A stretch of DNA of 64,000 nucleotides from Ancylomarina subtilis (GCF_004217115.1 NZ_SHKN01000001.1:1491781-1555780), one strand, 5' to 3'. Shown: positions 31,534-40,005, counted from the stretch's first letter. Numbers and translations: made by a program. The notes: generated by a model not told the origin, from the letters alone.

Positions 31534-32406
31534 TTACGCAGCTATTTTATAATCTTTCAATAATTCAATTCGAATTTCTTTTTGAATATCTGAAAATGAT
31601 TCTTCGTCTTCGTCCTTATCTTCGTCTTTGTCCTTTTCCATTTCAATGCTTGTTTCGATAAGATTGTGGTCATTGTAATAAACAAAATCAAAAATTTCTT
31701 CTACTGTATCGTTGATATTTGAATAAATATCTATCACACAATCATATCTAAATTCTTCTTCACCGTTCCATTCTTCATTAATAACCGTAGTTAATTTTAG
31801 TTCAAAGTCGGGGAGAATTTCAATTTCAAAAGTAAGCACCCAATCAAATCGAAAATTGAAAACTAACTTTTTTCCGTTCTTCGATTCACTTTCAAATTCA
31901 AATAATGAATCTTCATATAATTCAATCGCTTGAACTAACTCAGCGTTTTGCAATTTGGTCTTATCTATTGTTGTATTTTCAACAATTTCTTCTTTCATAT
32001 CTTCTTTTTTAGCTGGTTTAAAATCTACTTTAATAATCTTTGCTTCTTCTACTACTTCAACAACTTCATAGGCTTCTAAACGCTCTATAAATGACTTCAA
32101 ATCGTTCCATTTGCTAACGATCTTTTTTCCATCTATCTCAGTTGAAAAGACTGAAATATCGTGTTTGATACTAAGCTTTTGACACACTTTCAAATCTTTA
32201 TAGTCGAATTCAAATGTAATTGAATGCTTATCACTTGAAATCTGCTTTTTATTCTTCAAAACAGGCAATAGAATAAATTCAGTCTGTTTAATATTCAATT
32301 GAACGTATCTATTGATTCTATCAAATTCATTCTTATGCAACTTAGTAGCCATAAAATTTTTATGGTTGTTGTCTAAATAAGTTATAATTGTGTTATTATT
32401 TCGCAT
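31534..32406 (-). CDS. Hypothetical phage protein (290 aa)
   Basis: Soluble protein with a Lys/Ile-rich N-terminal half, a low-complexity acidic linker and a beta-rich C-terminal half (FNFRFDWVLTFEIEILPDFE split). A Lys-Asp-Glu repeat (KDKDEDKDEDEE) precedes the end, which reads DYKIAA. No family recognised. It lies downstream of a 200-nt leader with several stem-loops and a possible attenuator (32450-32606), so its expression may be regulated by RNA structure. It may act early or in lysogeny. Confidence 0.55.
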   Translation of the reverse strand: MRNNNTIITYLDNNHKNFMATKLHKNEFDRINRYVQLNIKQTEFILLPVLKNKKQISSDKHSITFEFDYKDLKVCQKLSIKHDISVFSTEIDGKKIVSKWNDLKSFIERLEAYEVVEVVEEAKIIKVDFKPAKKEDMKEEIVENTTIDKTKLQNAELVQAIELYEDSLFEFESESKNGKKLVFNFRFDWVLTFEIEILPDFELKLTTVINEEWNGEEEFRYDCVIDIYSNINDTVEEIFDFVYYNDHNLIETSIEMEKDKDEDKDEDEESFSDIQKEIRIELLKDYKIAA

Positions 32407-32449
32407 ATTTTTTAAGTTTTAGTTTAACATAATAGTAAAATTTCAGGCA

Positions 32450-32606
32450 TAAAAAATACTGGCATATTCAAAAGACTACTTTTAGCCTAATATAAACCAG
32501 TATTAGCACAATTAGGAAACTATCCTAAGTTTTAATACTTCATCAACCATTGAACCTGATCAGGGTGCAATGAGTAATAAAACCGATACGTCTAGCGGTT
32601 CTAATA
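32450..32606 (-). ncRNA. Structured leader RNA or small RNA ending in an intrinsic terminator
   Basis: Read leftwards from a strong promoter there are four successive stem-loops: AACCG/CGGTT (32581-32600), CATTG..CCTG/CAGG..CAATG (32548-32572), TTAGGA/TCCTAA (32512-32528) and AATACTGG/CCAGTATT (32455-32504). The last has nested ATATT/AATAT and AAAAG/CTTTT helices and is followed by six T on the minus strand. It could be an attenuator leader of the 290-residue gene or a free-standing small RNA of about 155 nt. A 12-codon frame (ATG 32550) lies within it. No known RNA family is recognised. Confidence 0.5.
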
Positions 32607-32611
32607 CATTA

Positions 32612-32643
32612 CAAATATAAGACGAAAAATCGAGATTTCCAAA
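32612..32643 (-). promoter_or_regulatory. Strong host-type promoter for leader RNA / 290-aa gene
   Basis: TATATTTG (32612-32619, minus strand) is a perfect TAnnTTTG, and TTTG (32640-32643) lies 20 bases upstream as the -33 box. This is the best Bacteroidota consensus promoter in the prophage. Predicted start is near 32606. Confidence 0.65.
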
Positions 32644-32882
32644 ATTTCTTTCTTATAATTTGTTTTTCACATTCACTTAACAGGGCGTAATATTTGAACA
32701 ATACGCTTCTTTGAGCAAATGCTTTGCAAAGTTAATATAATTAATTTAAAGAACAAACTTATTCGGATATTTTTTCTAAACAAAATCATACGACATTAAC
32801 AACACATAATATTATAAACCTATTTGAATTCGTATTTCTGTTTATTAATATAGATTAATATAAAAGGACTTCATTTAAGACT

Positions 32883-32971
32883 ATTTTAAGCCGTTTTAAC
32901 GATTTCATACCCTTTGTTTCCGCTACTTTAATAAGGGGCAAGATTCGACCCACCTTAAAACGGCTTAAAAT
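32883..32971. repeat. 17-bp perfect inverted repeat with 55-bp spacer
   Basis: The 17-mer at 32883-32899 (core TAAGCCGTTTTAA) recurs inverted at 32955-32971. Flanks GATTTC and TCGTTTCC are also related. It lies in a 650-bp stretch (32407-33055) without a gene, next to AT-rich DNA. Possible roles: regulator binding pair, origin, or RNA stem. No function is shown. Confidence 0.65.
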
Positions 32972-33000
32972 CGTTTCCACTATTCAAACCACCTGAAACG

Positions 33001-33030
33001 AAAAAAGACCCCTTATATAAGGAGTCTTTT
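33001..33030 (-). terminator. Intrinsic terminator of the 188-aa gene
   Basis: AAAAGAC-C-CCTTATATAAGG-A-GTCTTTT folds into a long stem with one mismatch. On the minus strand it is followed by six T. It lies 26 bases beyond the stop codon. Confidence 0.85.
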
Positions 33031-33055
33031 AAAAATATGGTTTAGTTGTATGCTT

Positions 33056-33622
33056 TTACTTCATCGAATCAAATTGTTTTTGCTTTTCGATTAATTCAGC
33101 GTCTATCTTTTCTTTATCTTTCTTTAACTTGGCTAAATCAGCTTCAATAGTTTCTTTCAATACTTTTGCTTCCCTTTCAACTTTTGCAACTTTCTCGAAT
33201 TCCAACACCTTAATAATATTGTCGATTTCCGAAGAATCAATATCAATCAATAATGACTTCAAAACCTTATAGGAATTTTCATCTTCAATTTTCAATTCTT
33301 CATTCGGGGAAGTTCCGAAGATTACCGAAGTAATTGAATTTTTATCTTCTGCTTTTACCAAGCCATTAACCAAAGAAATTAATTCTTCTGAACTGAACTT
33401 ATCAAAGAAGTTTTTGATTCTCGTTCCGATTTGTGTTGAAGATGGTGTATCAATCACACCAAATTTAATTAGCTCACTTGCTACCGTTGGCGTAATACTT
33501 TTATTCGATTTGATTAATTCGGATAAGTTTTCTTTTGCGCTTACTAATTCAGCCGAAGCAACGTAAATTTTCTTTTCTCTTTTCTTGGTTTCCTTTTTTG
33601 ATTCTTTGTTTGTTTCAGTCAT
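33056..33622 (-). CDS. Hypothetical lysine-rich coiled-coil protein (188 aa)
   Basis: Rightmost phage gene. The product has a very basic start (repeated KE/KK, residues 6-18) and a helical middle that could contain a helix-turn-helix (TPTVASELIKFGVIDTPSSTQI split, about 44-66). A C-terminal coiled coil follows (about 145-188). The basic N-terminus suggests nucleic-acid binding. It has its own promoter and terminator, so it is a good candidate for a lysogeny-expressed gene, but no repressor family is recognised. Confidence 0.55.
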   Translation of the reverse strand: MTETNKESKKETKKREKKIYVASAELVSAKENLSELIKSNKSITPTVASELIKFGVIDTPSSTQIGTRIKNFFDKFSSEELISLVNGLVKAEDKNSITSVIFGTSPNEELKIEDENSYKVLKSLLIDIDSSEIDNIIKVLEFEKVAKVEREAKVLKETIEADLAKLKKDKEKIDAELIEKQKQFDSMK

Positions 33623-33668
33623 TGTAATATATTTTTAAAGTTCGTTTGATAGTGTTTTTTATAGACTA

Positions 33669-33701
33669 CAAATATAAAACAATACAATCGTATTATGCAA
33701 A
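33669..33701 (-). promoter_or_regulatory. Promoter of the 188-aa gene
   Basis: TATATTTG (33669-33676, minus strand) is a perfect -7 element, and a TTTG (33698-33701) lies 21 bases upstream. The small palindrome ATACAATCGTAT in the spacer could be an operator. Predicted leader about 40 nt. Confidence 0.55.
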
Positions 33702-33737
33702 ATGACATTCGAATAGACCCCACCGACCAATTAAAAT

Positions 33738-33772
33738 AAAAAAAAATAGGAAGCATTTTTAATATGCTTCCT
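33738..33772 (-). terminator. Intrinsic terminator insulating the prophage right end
   Basis: Read leftwards, AGGAAGCAT pairs with ATGCTTCCT (33748-33756 with 33764-33772, seven-base loop), followed by a run of nine T. It is oriented to stop transcription entering the prophage from the stranded hcp promoter at 33972-34016. Its outer arm overlaps the arm-type repeat. Confidence 0.75.
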
Positions 33773-33789
33773 AATTTGCTTCCTAATTT
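33762..33789. repeat. Right arm-type repeat (28 bp)
   Basis: Exact copy of 1001-1028 in the same orientation, with two GCTTCCTAATTT units, 55 bp inside the attR core. Probable integrase arm-binding site. Confidence 0.7.
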
Positions 33790-33836
33790 ATATTTTTATT
33801 TAGTGCTTTGCCTTGTTTTATTGGAGTTTCAGAGCT

Positions 33837-33869
33837 TCAATAATGGCACTGATAACAAAACATAGCCAT
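33837..33869 (-). pseudogene. Duplicated 5' stub of hcp in attR
   Basis: The attR core keeps the hcp start codon and first eight codons (MAMFCYQC) directly downstream of the original hcp promoter. After the core the frame continues His-Tyr-stop, so only a ten-residue peptide would be made. This shows that integration cut the gene from its promoter while the left copy restored the coding sequence. Confidence 0.85.
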
Positions 33870-33872
33870 AAT
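33844..33872. repeat. attR core (29-bp direct repeat)
   Basis: Identical to 896-924. It marks the right boundary of the prophage; DNA from 33873 on is chromosomal and was the hcp upstream region before integration. Confidence 0.93.
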
Positions 33873-33971
33873 TTAAAATTTTATCGTGTTATTATTTGAG
33901 TTCTTAATTTACAAAATCAAATGGAGGCTGTCTAATTATTTCGCCAACAGCCTAACTCCCTTTCGACACTA

Positions 33972-34016
33972 CAAATATGAGCCAATCTCTCAGCAAAAAG
34001 TGTAACGAATGTTACA
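33972..34016 (-). promoter_or_regulatory. Original hcp promoter, stranded by integration
   Basis: Minus strand: CATATTTG (33972-33979) and the palindrome TGTAACGAATGTTACA (34001-34016), with the operator centre 36.5 bp from the end of the -7 element. Spacing is the same as in the two prophage copies. The half-sites resemble those of Crp/Fnr-type regulators of hcp (HcpR-like), a link I make from memory of the family. The remainder of 33873-34223 holds nothing else I can name except the upstream region of the rightward gene at 34224. Confidence 0.6.
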
Positions 34017-34223
34017 AACACAAAAGCTTTTAAGAGTTTTTCATCTTTTAATCTCTTTACCGAACTAAAACCAATCGATTTTCTCAAAAAAATAATCAAA
34101 AGTCAAGAGGCAGCTATTGTCTCCATCTTTTCCCCAACTCAATTATTTCATTAACTTTGGTATAATCATATAAATCCATAAGATAACCGCCAGAAGGTAC
34201 AATCAAATTTTAATTGTAAGCTC

Positions 34224-35243
34224 ATGTTAAAAAAAGCATTGCTACTATTTGCAGTTGCACTCATCTCGCTTTCATCCTTTGCTAAGGGGAAAAAAGATAT
34301 TACTGTTGTATTCTATAATGTAGAAAACCTTTTCGATACCATTAATAATCCTGATAAAAGGGATAATGACTTTACCCCTATGGGAAAACTACAATGGGAT
34401 ACCAAGCGTTATAACGACAAAATTTCCAAACTCAGTTACGTTTTAAGCTCAATCGATAAGGAAGAACTACCTGCTCTTGTTGGGCTTTGTGAGATTGAAA
34501 ATAGAGACGTACTTGAAGATCTTATCGATCAAGAGAAATTAAAAAAAGGCAAATACAGAATTGCCCACAGCGAAAGTCCTGACAAAAGAGGGATTGATTG
34601 TGCGCTGATCTACCAAAAAAGCCGATTCAGATACATTAAACAGGAAAGCATAAATATTGAATTCCCCTGGGAAAAAGAATACAAAACCAGGGATATCCTT
34701 TATGTACAAGGTTTAGTTGGCAGAAAAGACACCTTAAATATCTTTGTGAATCATTGGCCTTCTCGTCGTGGCGGACAGGAAAAATCTGAAAAAAACCGAG
34801 TATTTGTAGCCAAACAATTAAGGAAAGCAGTGGATAAAATACAAGCAAAAAATCCTTTTGCCAAAATCATTATCATGGGTGATTTCAACGATGAACCAAC
34901 GGATAAAGCTGTAGCAGAAACTCTAAAAGCCGGCAACAATAGAGACTCTGATAATCCCATGGAATTATTCAACCTGATGTATGATATGAAGGTCAATGGA
35001 GAAGGAACTTATAACTTCAGAGGTTCATGGAATATGCTTGACAATTTAATCGTCTCTAATTCTTTGTTAAATGGCTCAAGAGGATATCAAACCCTACACA
35101 ATGCCGGTCGAATCTATCGCGACAAATGGATCTGCTTTAAAAATAAAAAAGGGATTCTAACGCCCAATAAGACCTATGGAGGGACAAAATATTATGGCGG
35201 TTTTAGCGATCATTTCCCTGTTTATTTCAAACTGAAACGCTAA
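34224..35243 (+). CDS. Secreted endonuclease/exonuclease/phosphatase (EEP) family protein
   Basis: The 339-residue protein begins with a signal peptide (MLKKALLLFAVALISLSSFA) and is followed by the EEP metal-dependent phosphoesterase fold. Visible motifs: FYNVENLFD (metal-binding Asn), LCEIENRDVL (catalytic Glu), NHWPSRRGG, MGDFNDEP (Asp/Asn) and the terminal SDHFPVYF (Asp-His pair). Substrate could be nucleic acid or another phosphodiester; it acts in the periplasm or outside. First chromosomal gene beyond attR; an intrinsic terminator follows. Confidence 0.88.
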   Translation: MLKKALLLFAVALISLSSFAKGKKDITVVFYNVENLFDTINNPDKRDNDFTPMGKLQWDTKRYNDKISKLSYVLSSIDKEELPALVGLCEIENRDVLEDLIDQEKLKKGKYRIAHSESPDKRGIDCALIYQKSRFRYIKQESINIEFPWEKEYKTRDILYVQGLVGRKDTLNIFVNHWPSRRGGQEKSEKNRVFVAKQLRKAVDKIQAKNPFAKIIIMGDFNDEPTDKAVAETLKAGNNRDSDNPMELFNLMYDMKVNGEGTYNFRGSWNMLDNLIVSNSLLNGSRGYQTLHNAGRIYRDKWICFKNKKGILTPNKTYGGTKYYGGFSDHFPVYFKLKR

Positions 35244-35288
35244 ACAAGATCAACAACACTTTGTTTCAAAAAAATTACCTTAAGGATT

Positions 35289-35324
35289 AGAGCATATGCA
35301 TTTCATGTATATGCTCTCTTTTTA
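35289..35324 (+). terminator. Intrinsic terminator after the EEP gene
   Basis: AGAGCATAT pairs with ATATGCTCT over an 11-base loop, followed by a T-rich run. Confidence 0.8.
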
Positions 35325-35361
35325 TTAGTTTTACAACAACAAACAAAGTAAACATTGGCAC

Positions 35362-37368
35362 ATGGATTTTAAACTCGTATCTAAATTTCAACCCACTGGT
35401 GATCAACCCGAGGCTATCAAACAACTTACTGAAGGGTTGAATGATGGTCACCCCTTTCAAACCCTTTTGGGTGTAACGGGTTCGGGGAAAACCTTTACCA
35501 TTGCCAATGTCATCAAAGAAGTTCAGCGACCTACATTGGTTTTAAGTCACAACAAGACTCTGGCTGCTCAGCTATACGGTGAGTTTAAAAACTTTTTCCC
35601 GGACAATGCCGTTGAGTATTTTGTCAGCTACTACGATTACTACCAGCCGGAAGCCTATCTGCCCACTACCGATACCTATATTGAAAAAGATCTGGCCATA
35701 AACGATGAGATTGAGAAACTAAGATTAAGTGCCACTTCTGCCCTGCTTTCCGGCCGTAAAGATGTGATTGTTGTTTCCTCTGTTTCCTGTATTTACGGTA
35801 TTGGTAATCCTGAGGATTTTCACGCCAATGTTTTGGAATTGAAACAAGGCCAACGTGTCTCTCGAAATAAACTGTTACTCTCGTTTGTAGATGCCCTTTA
35901 TTCAAGAAACGAAGTTGAATTTGAACGAGGTCATTTCAGAGTTAAAGGCGATACCATCGATATTTTCCCCGCTTATGCCGATTTTGCTTATCGCATTATT
36001 TTTTGGGACGATGAGATTGATGAGATCTATTCTTTTGATCCTATCAATGGACAAAAAATAGAGCGCTACGATAGAATTACAATTTATCCTGCCAATATTT
36101 TTGTTACGAGTAAAGATAAGGTCCAGAATGCCATAAAAATGATTCAGGATGATATGGTGGCTCATGTTGAATACATGAAAAGTATTGGCAAGCATCTGGA
36201 AGCCAAACGTGTTGAAGACAAAGTTAATTTCGATTTAGAGATGATTCGTGAATTGGGTTATTGTTCTGGTATTGAGAACTATTCCCGATATTTCGATGGC
36301 AGGGCACAAGGTTCACGTCCTTTCTGCCTGATAGACTATTTTCCCGATGATATTTTGATGGTTGTGGATGAAAGTCATGTCACACTTTCACAGGTGAAAG
36401 CCATGTATGGAGGCGACCATTCGCGTAAAGTCAATCTGGTAGATTACGGGTTCCGTTTGCCATCAGCACTCGACAATCGTCCTTTAAAATTCGAGGAATT
36501 TGAAGCCTTAAGTTCACAAACAATATATGTCAGTGCAACACCATCAGATTACGAATTGGAAAAGTCCGAAGGTGTAGTCGTGGAACAGGTCATTCGTCCG
36601 ACAGGTTTACTTGATCCGCAAATTGACGTCCGTCCAAGTTTGAATCAAATTGATGATTTGGTTGCCGAAATTCACAAACGAAGCGAAATTGACGAACGCG
36701 TTTTAGTCACAACACTAACGAAACGTATGGCCGAAGAACTTTCGCAATACTTTGCTGATTTAAATATTCGTTGTCGCTATATCCACTCTGATGTTGACAC
36801 GCTTGACCGGGTTAAAATTATGGAAGATCTCCGATTGGGATTATTTGATGTTTTGATTGGCGTCAACCTGCTACGTGAAGGACTCGACTTACCCGAAGTT
36901 TCACTCGTTGCCATTTTAGATGCAGATAAGGAAGGCTTCTTACGCTCTACAAGAGCATTAATTCAGACTGCCGGTCGTGCAGCTCGTAATGTCAATGGCT
37001 TGGTTATTATGTATGCCGATAAAATAACCAAATCGATGCAGGAAACCATTGACTCAACAAACTACAGGAGAGAGAAACAATTGGCCTATAATGCCAAACA
37101 CCACATTACACCGACTCAAATTATCAAGGATAAAACCAGCATCATGCAAAATGATGGTGTAGATCCCAAGGCATATTGTGGTCCTGAAACCATTGAGATT
37201 GCGGCAGATCCAGTTGTTCAATATATGAGTAAGGAAAGTCTTGAGAAATCGATTGCCCAAACGAAAAAATCCATGCAAAAGGCAGCCAAAGAACTCGATT
37301 TCCTTCAGGCAGCCCAATATAGAGATGAAATGTACAAACTTGAAAAACTTCTGAAAGAGAAAAAATAA
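35362..37368 (+). CDS. uvrB: Excinuclease ABC subunit B
   Basis: Damage-verifying helicase-like subunit of nucleotide excision repair. The 668-residue protein has Walker A GVTGSGKT (37-44), the beta-hairpin region around YYDYYQPEAYLP (about 90-101), DESHV as the Walker B-like motif, the GVNLLREGLDLPEV segment and QTAGRAARN for helicase motif VI. A C-terminal UVR domain (from about 625) binds UvrC. Length and domain order are normal. Confidence 0.97.
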   Translation: MDFKLVSKFQPTGDQPEAIKQLTEGLNDGHPFQTLLGVTGSGKTFTIANVIKEVQRPTLVLSHNKTLAAQLYGEFKNFFPDNAVEYFVSYYDYYQPEAYLPTTDTYIEKDLAINDEIEKLRLSATSALLSGRKDVIVVSSVSCIYGIGNPEDFHANVLELKQGQRVSRNKLLLSFVDALYSRNEVEFERGHFRVKGDTIDIFPAYADFAYRIIFWDDEIDEIYSFDPINGQKIERYDRITIYPANIFVTSKDKVQNAIKMIQDDMVAHVEYMKSIGKHLEAKRVEDKVNFDLEMIRELGYCSGIENYSRYFDGRAQGSRPFCLIDYFPDDILMVVDESHVTLSQVKAMYGGDHSRKVNLVDYGFRLPSALDNRPLKFEEFEALSSQTIYVSATPSDYELEKSEGVVVEQVIRPTGLLDPQIDVRPSLNQIDDLVAEIHKRSEIDERVLVTTLTKRMAEELSQYFADLNIRCRYIHSDVDTLDRVKIMEDLRLGLFDVLIGVNLLREGLDLPEVSLVAILDADKEGFLRSTRALIQTAGRAARNVNGLVIMYADKITKSMQETIDSTNYRREKQLAYNAKHHITPTQIIKDKTSIMQNDGVDPKAYCGPETIEIAADPVVQYMSKESLEKSIAQTKKSMQKAAKELDFLQAAQYRDEMYKLEKLLKEKK

Positions 37369-37397
37369 TTTTATTCTCAAAATCAATATATAGCAAA

Positions 37398-37437
37398 GAG
37401 GCTATTGAAAATTAATTCAATAGCCTCAATCTATTTT
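37398..37437. terminator. Terminator between uvrB and rpoD
   Basis: GAGGCTATTGAA (37398-37409) and TTCAATAGCCTC (37416-37427) form a perfect 12-pair stem with loop AATTAA. ATCTATTTTTT follows on plus. It serves converging uvrB and rpoD. Confidence 0.8.
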
Positions 37438-37454
37438 TTCACAGTTCTAAACGA

Positions 37455-38315
37455 TTAACCCAAGTAGGTCTTAAGCAGTTTAGATCTTGAAGTATGTCTT
37501 AAACGTCGAATCGCTTTCTCTTTAATCTGACGAACACGTTCACGTGTTAAACCAAATTTCTCACCGATCTCTTCAAGAGTCATTTCCTGAATTCCAATAC
37601 CGAAAAATAACTTGATAATATCACTTTCTCTTTCTGTTAGAGTAGCCAGGGCACGATCGATCTCTCTTGTCAGCGATTCGTTCAATAAACTACGGTCAGC
37701 GATTGGTGAGTCATCATTAATCAGTACATCAAGTAAAGAATTATCTTCTCCGTCAACAAAAGGTGCATCTACTGAAATATGACGTCCTGATACACGAAGG
37801 GTATCAGCAACTTTATCAGCAGGTAATTCAAGAGTATCAGCCAACTCCTCAGGAGATGGTTTTCTCTCGTGCTCTTGTTCAAATTTAGAAAAAGCTTTGT
37901 TGATCTTATTCAAAGATCCAACTTGGTTCAATGGCAAACGAACAATACGAGACTGCTCAGCCAAAGCCTGCAAAATCGATTGACGAATCCACCATACCGC
38001 ATAAGAAATGAATTTAAAACCACGAGTCTCGTCAAATTTCTCAGCTGCCTTAATCAAACCTAAATTACCTTCATTAATCAAGTCAGGTAGACTTAAACCT
38101 TGATTTTGGTATTGTTTAGCTACAGAAACAACAAAACGTAAATTAGCTCTTGTTAACTTCTCCAAGGCTCTTTGATCACCTTTTTTGATCCGCTGTGCCA
38201 ATTCAACTTCTTCCTCTACAGTAATAAGATCTTCTTTACCAATCTCTTGCAAATACTTATCAAGAGAAGCACTCTCACGATTGGTAATTGATTTTGTTAT
38301 CTTTAATTGTCTCAT
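37455..38315 (-). CDS. rpoD: Primary sigma factor RpoD (Bacteroidota type)
   Basis: The 286-residue sigma-70 protein lacks the long non-conserved N-terminus of proteobacterial RpoD, as usual in Bacteroidota. Region 1.2 ([17 protein letters not shown]), region 2 with the -10-melting segment [17 protein letters not shown], region 3 and region 4.2 with the helix-turn-helix [15 protein letters not shown] are all present. It reads most housekeeping promoters in the cell, which carry the TAnnTTTG -7 box seen around this window. Confidence 0.95.
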   Translation of the reverse strand: MRQLKITKSITNRESASLDKYLQEIGKEDLITVEEEVELAQRIKKGDQRALEKLTRANLRFVVSVAKQYQNQGLSLPDLINEGNLGLIKAAEKFDETRGFKFISYAVWWIRQSILQALAEQSRIVRLPLNQVGSLNKINKAFSKFEQEHERKPSPEELADTLELPADKVADTLRVSGRHISVDAPFVDGEDNSLLDVLINDDSPIADRSLLNESLTREIDRALATLTERESDIIKLFFGIGIQEMTLEEIGEKFGLTRERVRQIKEKAIRRLRHTSRSKLLKTYLG

Positions 38316-38425
38316 AGTCCCTTTTTCAACTCGAAATATTGCGCAAAATTAGCCTTTTAAAAACTTAAAGCCAAAATTGATTCACATTTTATTCTAGTTA
38401 TTTATAATTTGTGATTTCGAGTCTG

Positions 38426-39865
38426 TTAATCTTGCACCAAAGAAAAAGCATAATACTTATGCATTCCATTGGGATAAATACCCGAAATAAATACCCCCTC
38501 GTCTTCTATCTCACTTAAAGCCTTACGAATATCATTTTCGCTGGAAATAGGCTTATCATTTATACTAATAATTATATACCCTTTCTTTATTCCTGCATTT
38601 TTCAATTTTCCATCAACTAATTTGCTCACCTGCATTCCATATGGAATTCTCAGGGAATACATGTCTTTTTTTGATATCTTTTGAAATTCTGCGCCCAATA
38701 AATCGATCTGACTATCCTTAATCAGTTGGGTACCACCAATCATATTACGTAAAGTTAAGTCAAAATGTTTCTTTTTCCCCTTTCTTTTTACTAAAATATT
38801 TATTTTATCACCAGGAGCATATTGACTAATTTGTTCCTGTAATTGTGAACTTGTATTTGTTTTCTTATTATCTATTTCGATGATTACATCACCCGAACGA
38901 ATACCGGCTTCATCAGCGGCACCGTCAGCATTCACGCCATCAATATACACACCTGCGACCTCATCAAGTTTTAATTTCCCGGCTAAATCCGCATCTACAC
39001 TTCTGATACTAACACCCAAGAATGCCCGTTGAACTTCACCATATTTTTTCAAATCAGCAATAACTTTTTTAAAAATACTTTCAGGGATAGCAAATGAATA
39101 GCCGGAATAGGAACCGGTTCTCGACTCAATAGCTGTATTGATCCCAACGAGTTGTCCTTTAGCATTGACCAATGCTCCCCCACTATTTCCGGGGTTTACT
39201 GCCGCATCTGTCTGCAGAAATGATTCAATGCTCATACGTCCCCCCATAATACCAATATTTCTCGATTTGGCGCTGATAATTCCAGCTGTAACGGTTGAGG
39301 TTAAATTAAAGGGATTACCTACTGCTAATACCCATTCGCCTAGTTTCAATGCTTCAGAATCACCAATATCCATTTTAGGAAAGCCCTCTCCCTTTATTTT
39401 TAATAAGGCGATATCAGTCGATGCATCCTGCCCGATTAATTTGGCTTTGAATACCCGTTTATCATGTAAAACAACCTCTATACGATCTGATTGCCTGACC
39501 ACATGATTATTGGTAACAATATAACCATCATCCGAAATAATAACACCCGAACCTGCCCCCATTGTCGGTTGAGAGTGATAAGAGCGTCCATTGCCAAAAA
39601 AGAAATCATAGATAGAACCCGAAGACTTTCCCGCATATAAGGTTTTCACGTGAACGACTGATTTTACCGAGGTCTCAGCTGCATAAGACAAATCAACCAA
39701 GTGGGAATCGAAATTCCTTGTAGTCGTGAGTTGCTGTCCTGGAGAAGATACCGACTCACTTTCAGGACTTCCTTTATCCAGATAAATAAAAATTGAAACA
39801 GCAATTAAACCTCCCAGAACTGCTGTTAATAGTCTTCCAAAAAACACTTTAGAATTCATAATCAA
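38426..39865 (-). CDS. Periplasmic DegP/DegQ-type serine protease
   Basis: HtrA-family protease-chaperone for misfolded envelope proteins. An N-terminal membrane anchor or signal sequence (about 10-28) is followed by a trypsin-like domain with catalytic His121 (TNNHVV), Asp151 (STDIALLKI) and Ser228 (GNSGGALV). One clear PDZ domain (about 270-375) and a second, shorter PDZ-like region at the C-terminus (about 395-479) follow. Length 479 residues is normal. It is divergent from dapF with a 140-base gap. Confidence 0.93.
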   Translation of the reverse strand: MIMNSKVFFGRLLTAVLGGLIAVSIFIYLDKGSPESESVSSPGQQLTTTRNFDSHLVDLSYAAETSVKSVVHVKTLYAGKSSGSIYDFFFGNGRSYHSQPTMGAGSGVIISDDGYIVTNNHVVRQSDRIEVVLHDKRVFKAKLIGQDASTDIALLKIKGEGFPKMDIGDSEALKLGEWVLAVGNPFNLTSTVTAGIISAKSRNIGIMGGRMSIESFLQTDAAVNPGNSGGALVNAKGQLVGINTAIESRTGSYSGYSFAIPESIFKKVIADLKKYGEVQRAFLGVSIRSVDADLAGKLKLDEVAGVYIDGVNADGAADEAGIRSGDVIIEIDNKKTNTSSQLQEQISQYAPGDKINILVKRKGKKKHFDLTLRNMIGGTQLIKDSQIDLLGAEFQKISKKDMYSLRIPYGMQVSKLVDGKLKNAGIKKGYIIISINDKPISSENDIRKALSEIEDEGVFISGIYPNGMHKYYAFSLVQD

Positions 39866-40005
39866 AAGTTCATATTTATTTTTAATTCCCCGATTTTAGA
39901 TCATATTTGAATCAGGATTACTATTTTTGACTTTAATTTAATACTATAACCTCATTTTTGTTCAGGTTATTATTATTCGTTAACAATTATTAACATATTA
40001 ATAAA

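Larger units (their letters stand above)
896..33872. mobile_element. Integrated tailed-phage genome (siphovirus-like prophage), about 33 kb
   Basis: The boundaries are a perfect 29-bp direct repeat at 896-924 and 33844-33872, with a tyrosine integrase gene just inside the left copy. Inside are terminase, portal, protease, scaffold, capsid, tail tube, tape-measure, tail-tip and fibre genes, a holin-like gene and a replication-like gene. The DNA is visibly more AT-rich than the chromosome to the right. A long tape measure and a tail-tube-like protein without a sheath suggest a long non-contractile tail; that is inference. No structural gene looks broken. I could not identify an endolysin or a classical repressor, so whether it is inducible cannot be judged from sequence. 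Confidence 0.95.

Noticed and set aside
31307-31552. Plus-strand 81-codon frame opposite the 147-aa gene
   Set aside because: Shadow of the acidic coding sequence; the minus-strand gene has the better composition and operon context.
32548-32602. CCTGATCAGG motif and GGTTCTAAT resembling a TPP riboswitch box and a tRNA T-loop
   Set aside because: The TPP motif lacks its other conserved helices, and no acceptor or T-arm pairing exists for a tRNA; both fit better as parts of simple hairpins.
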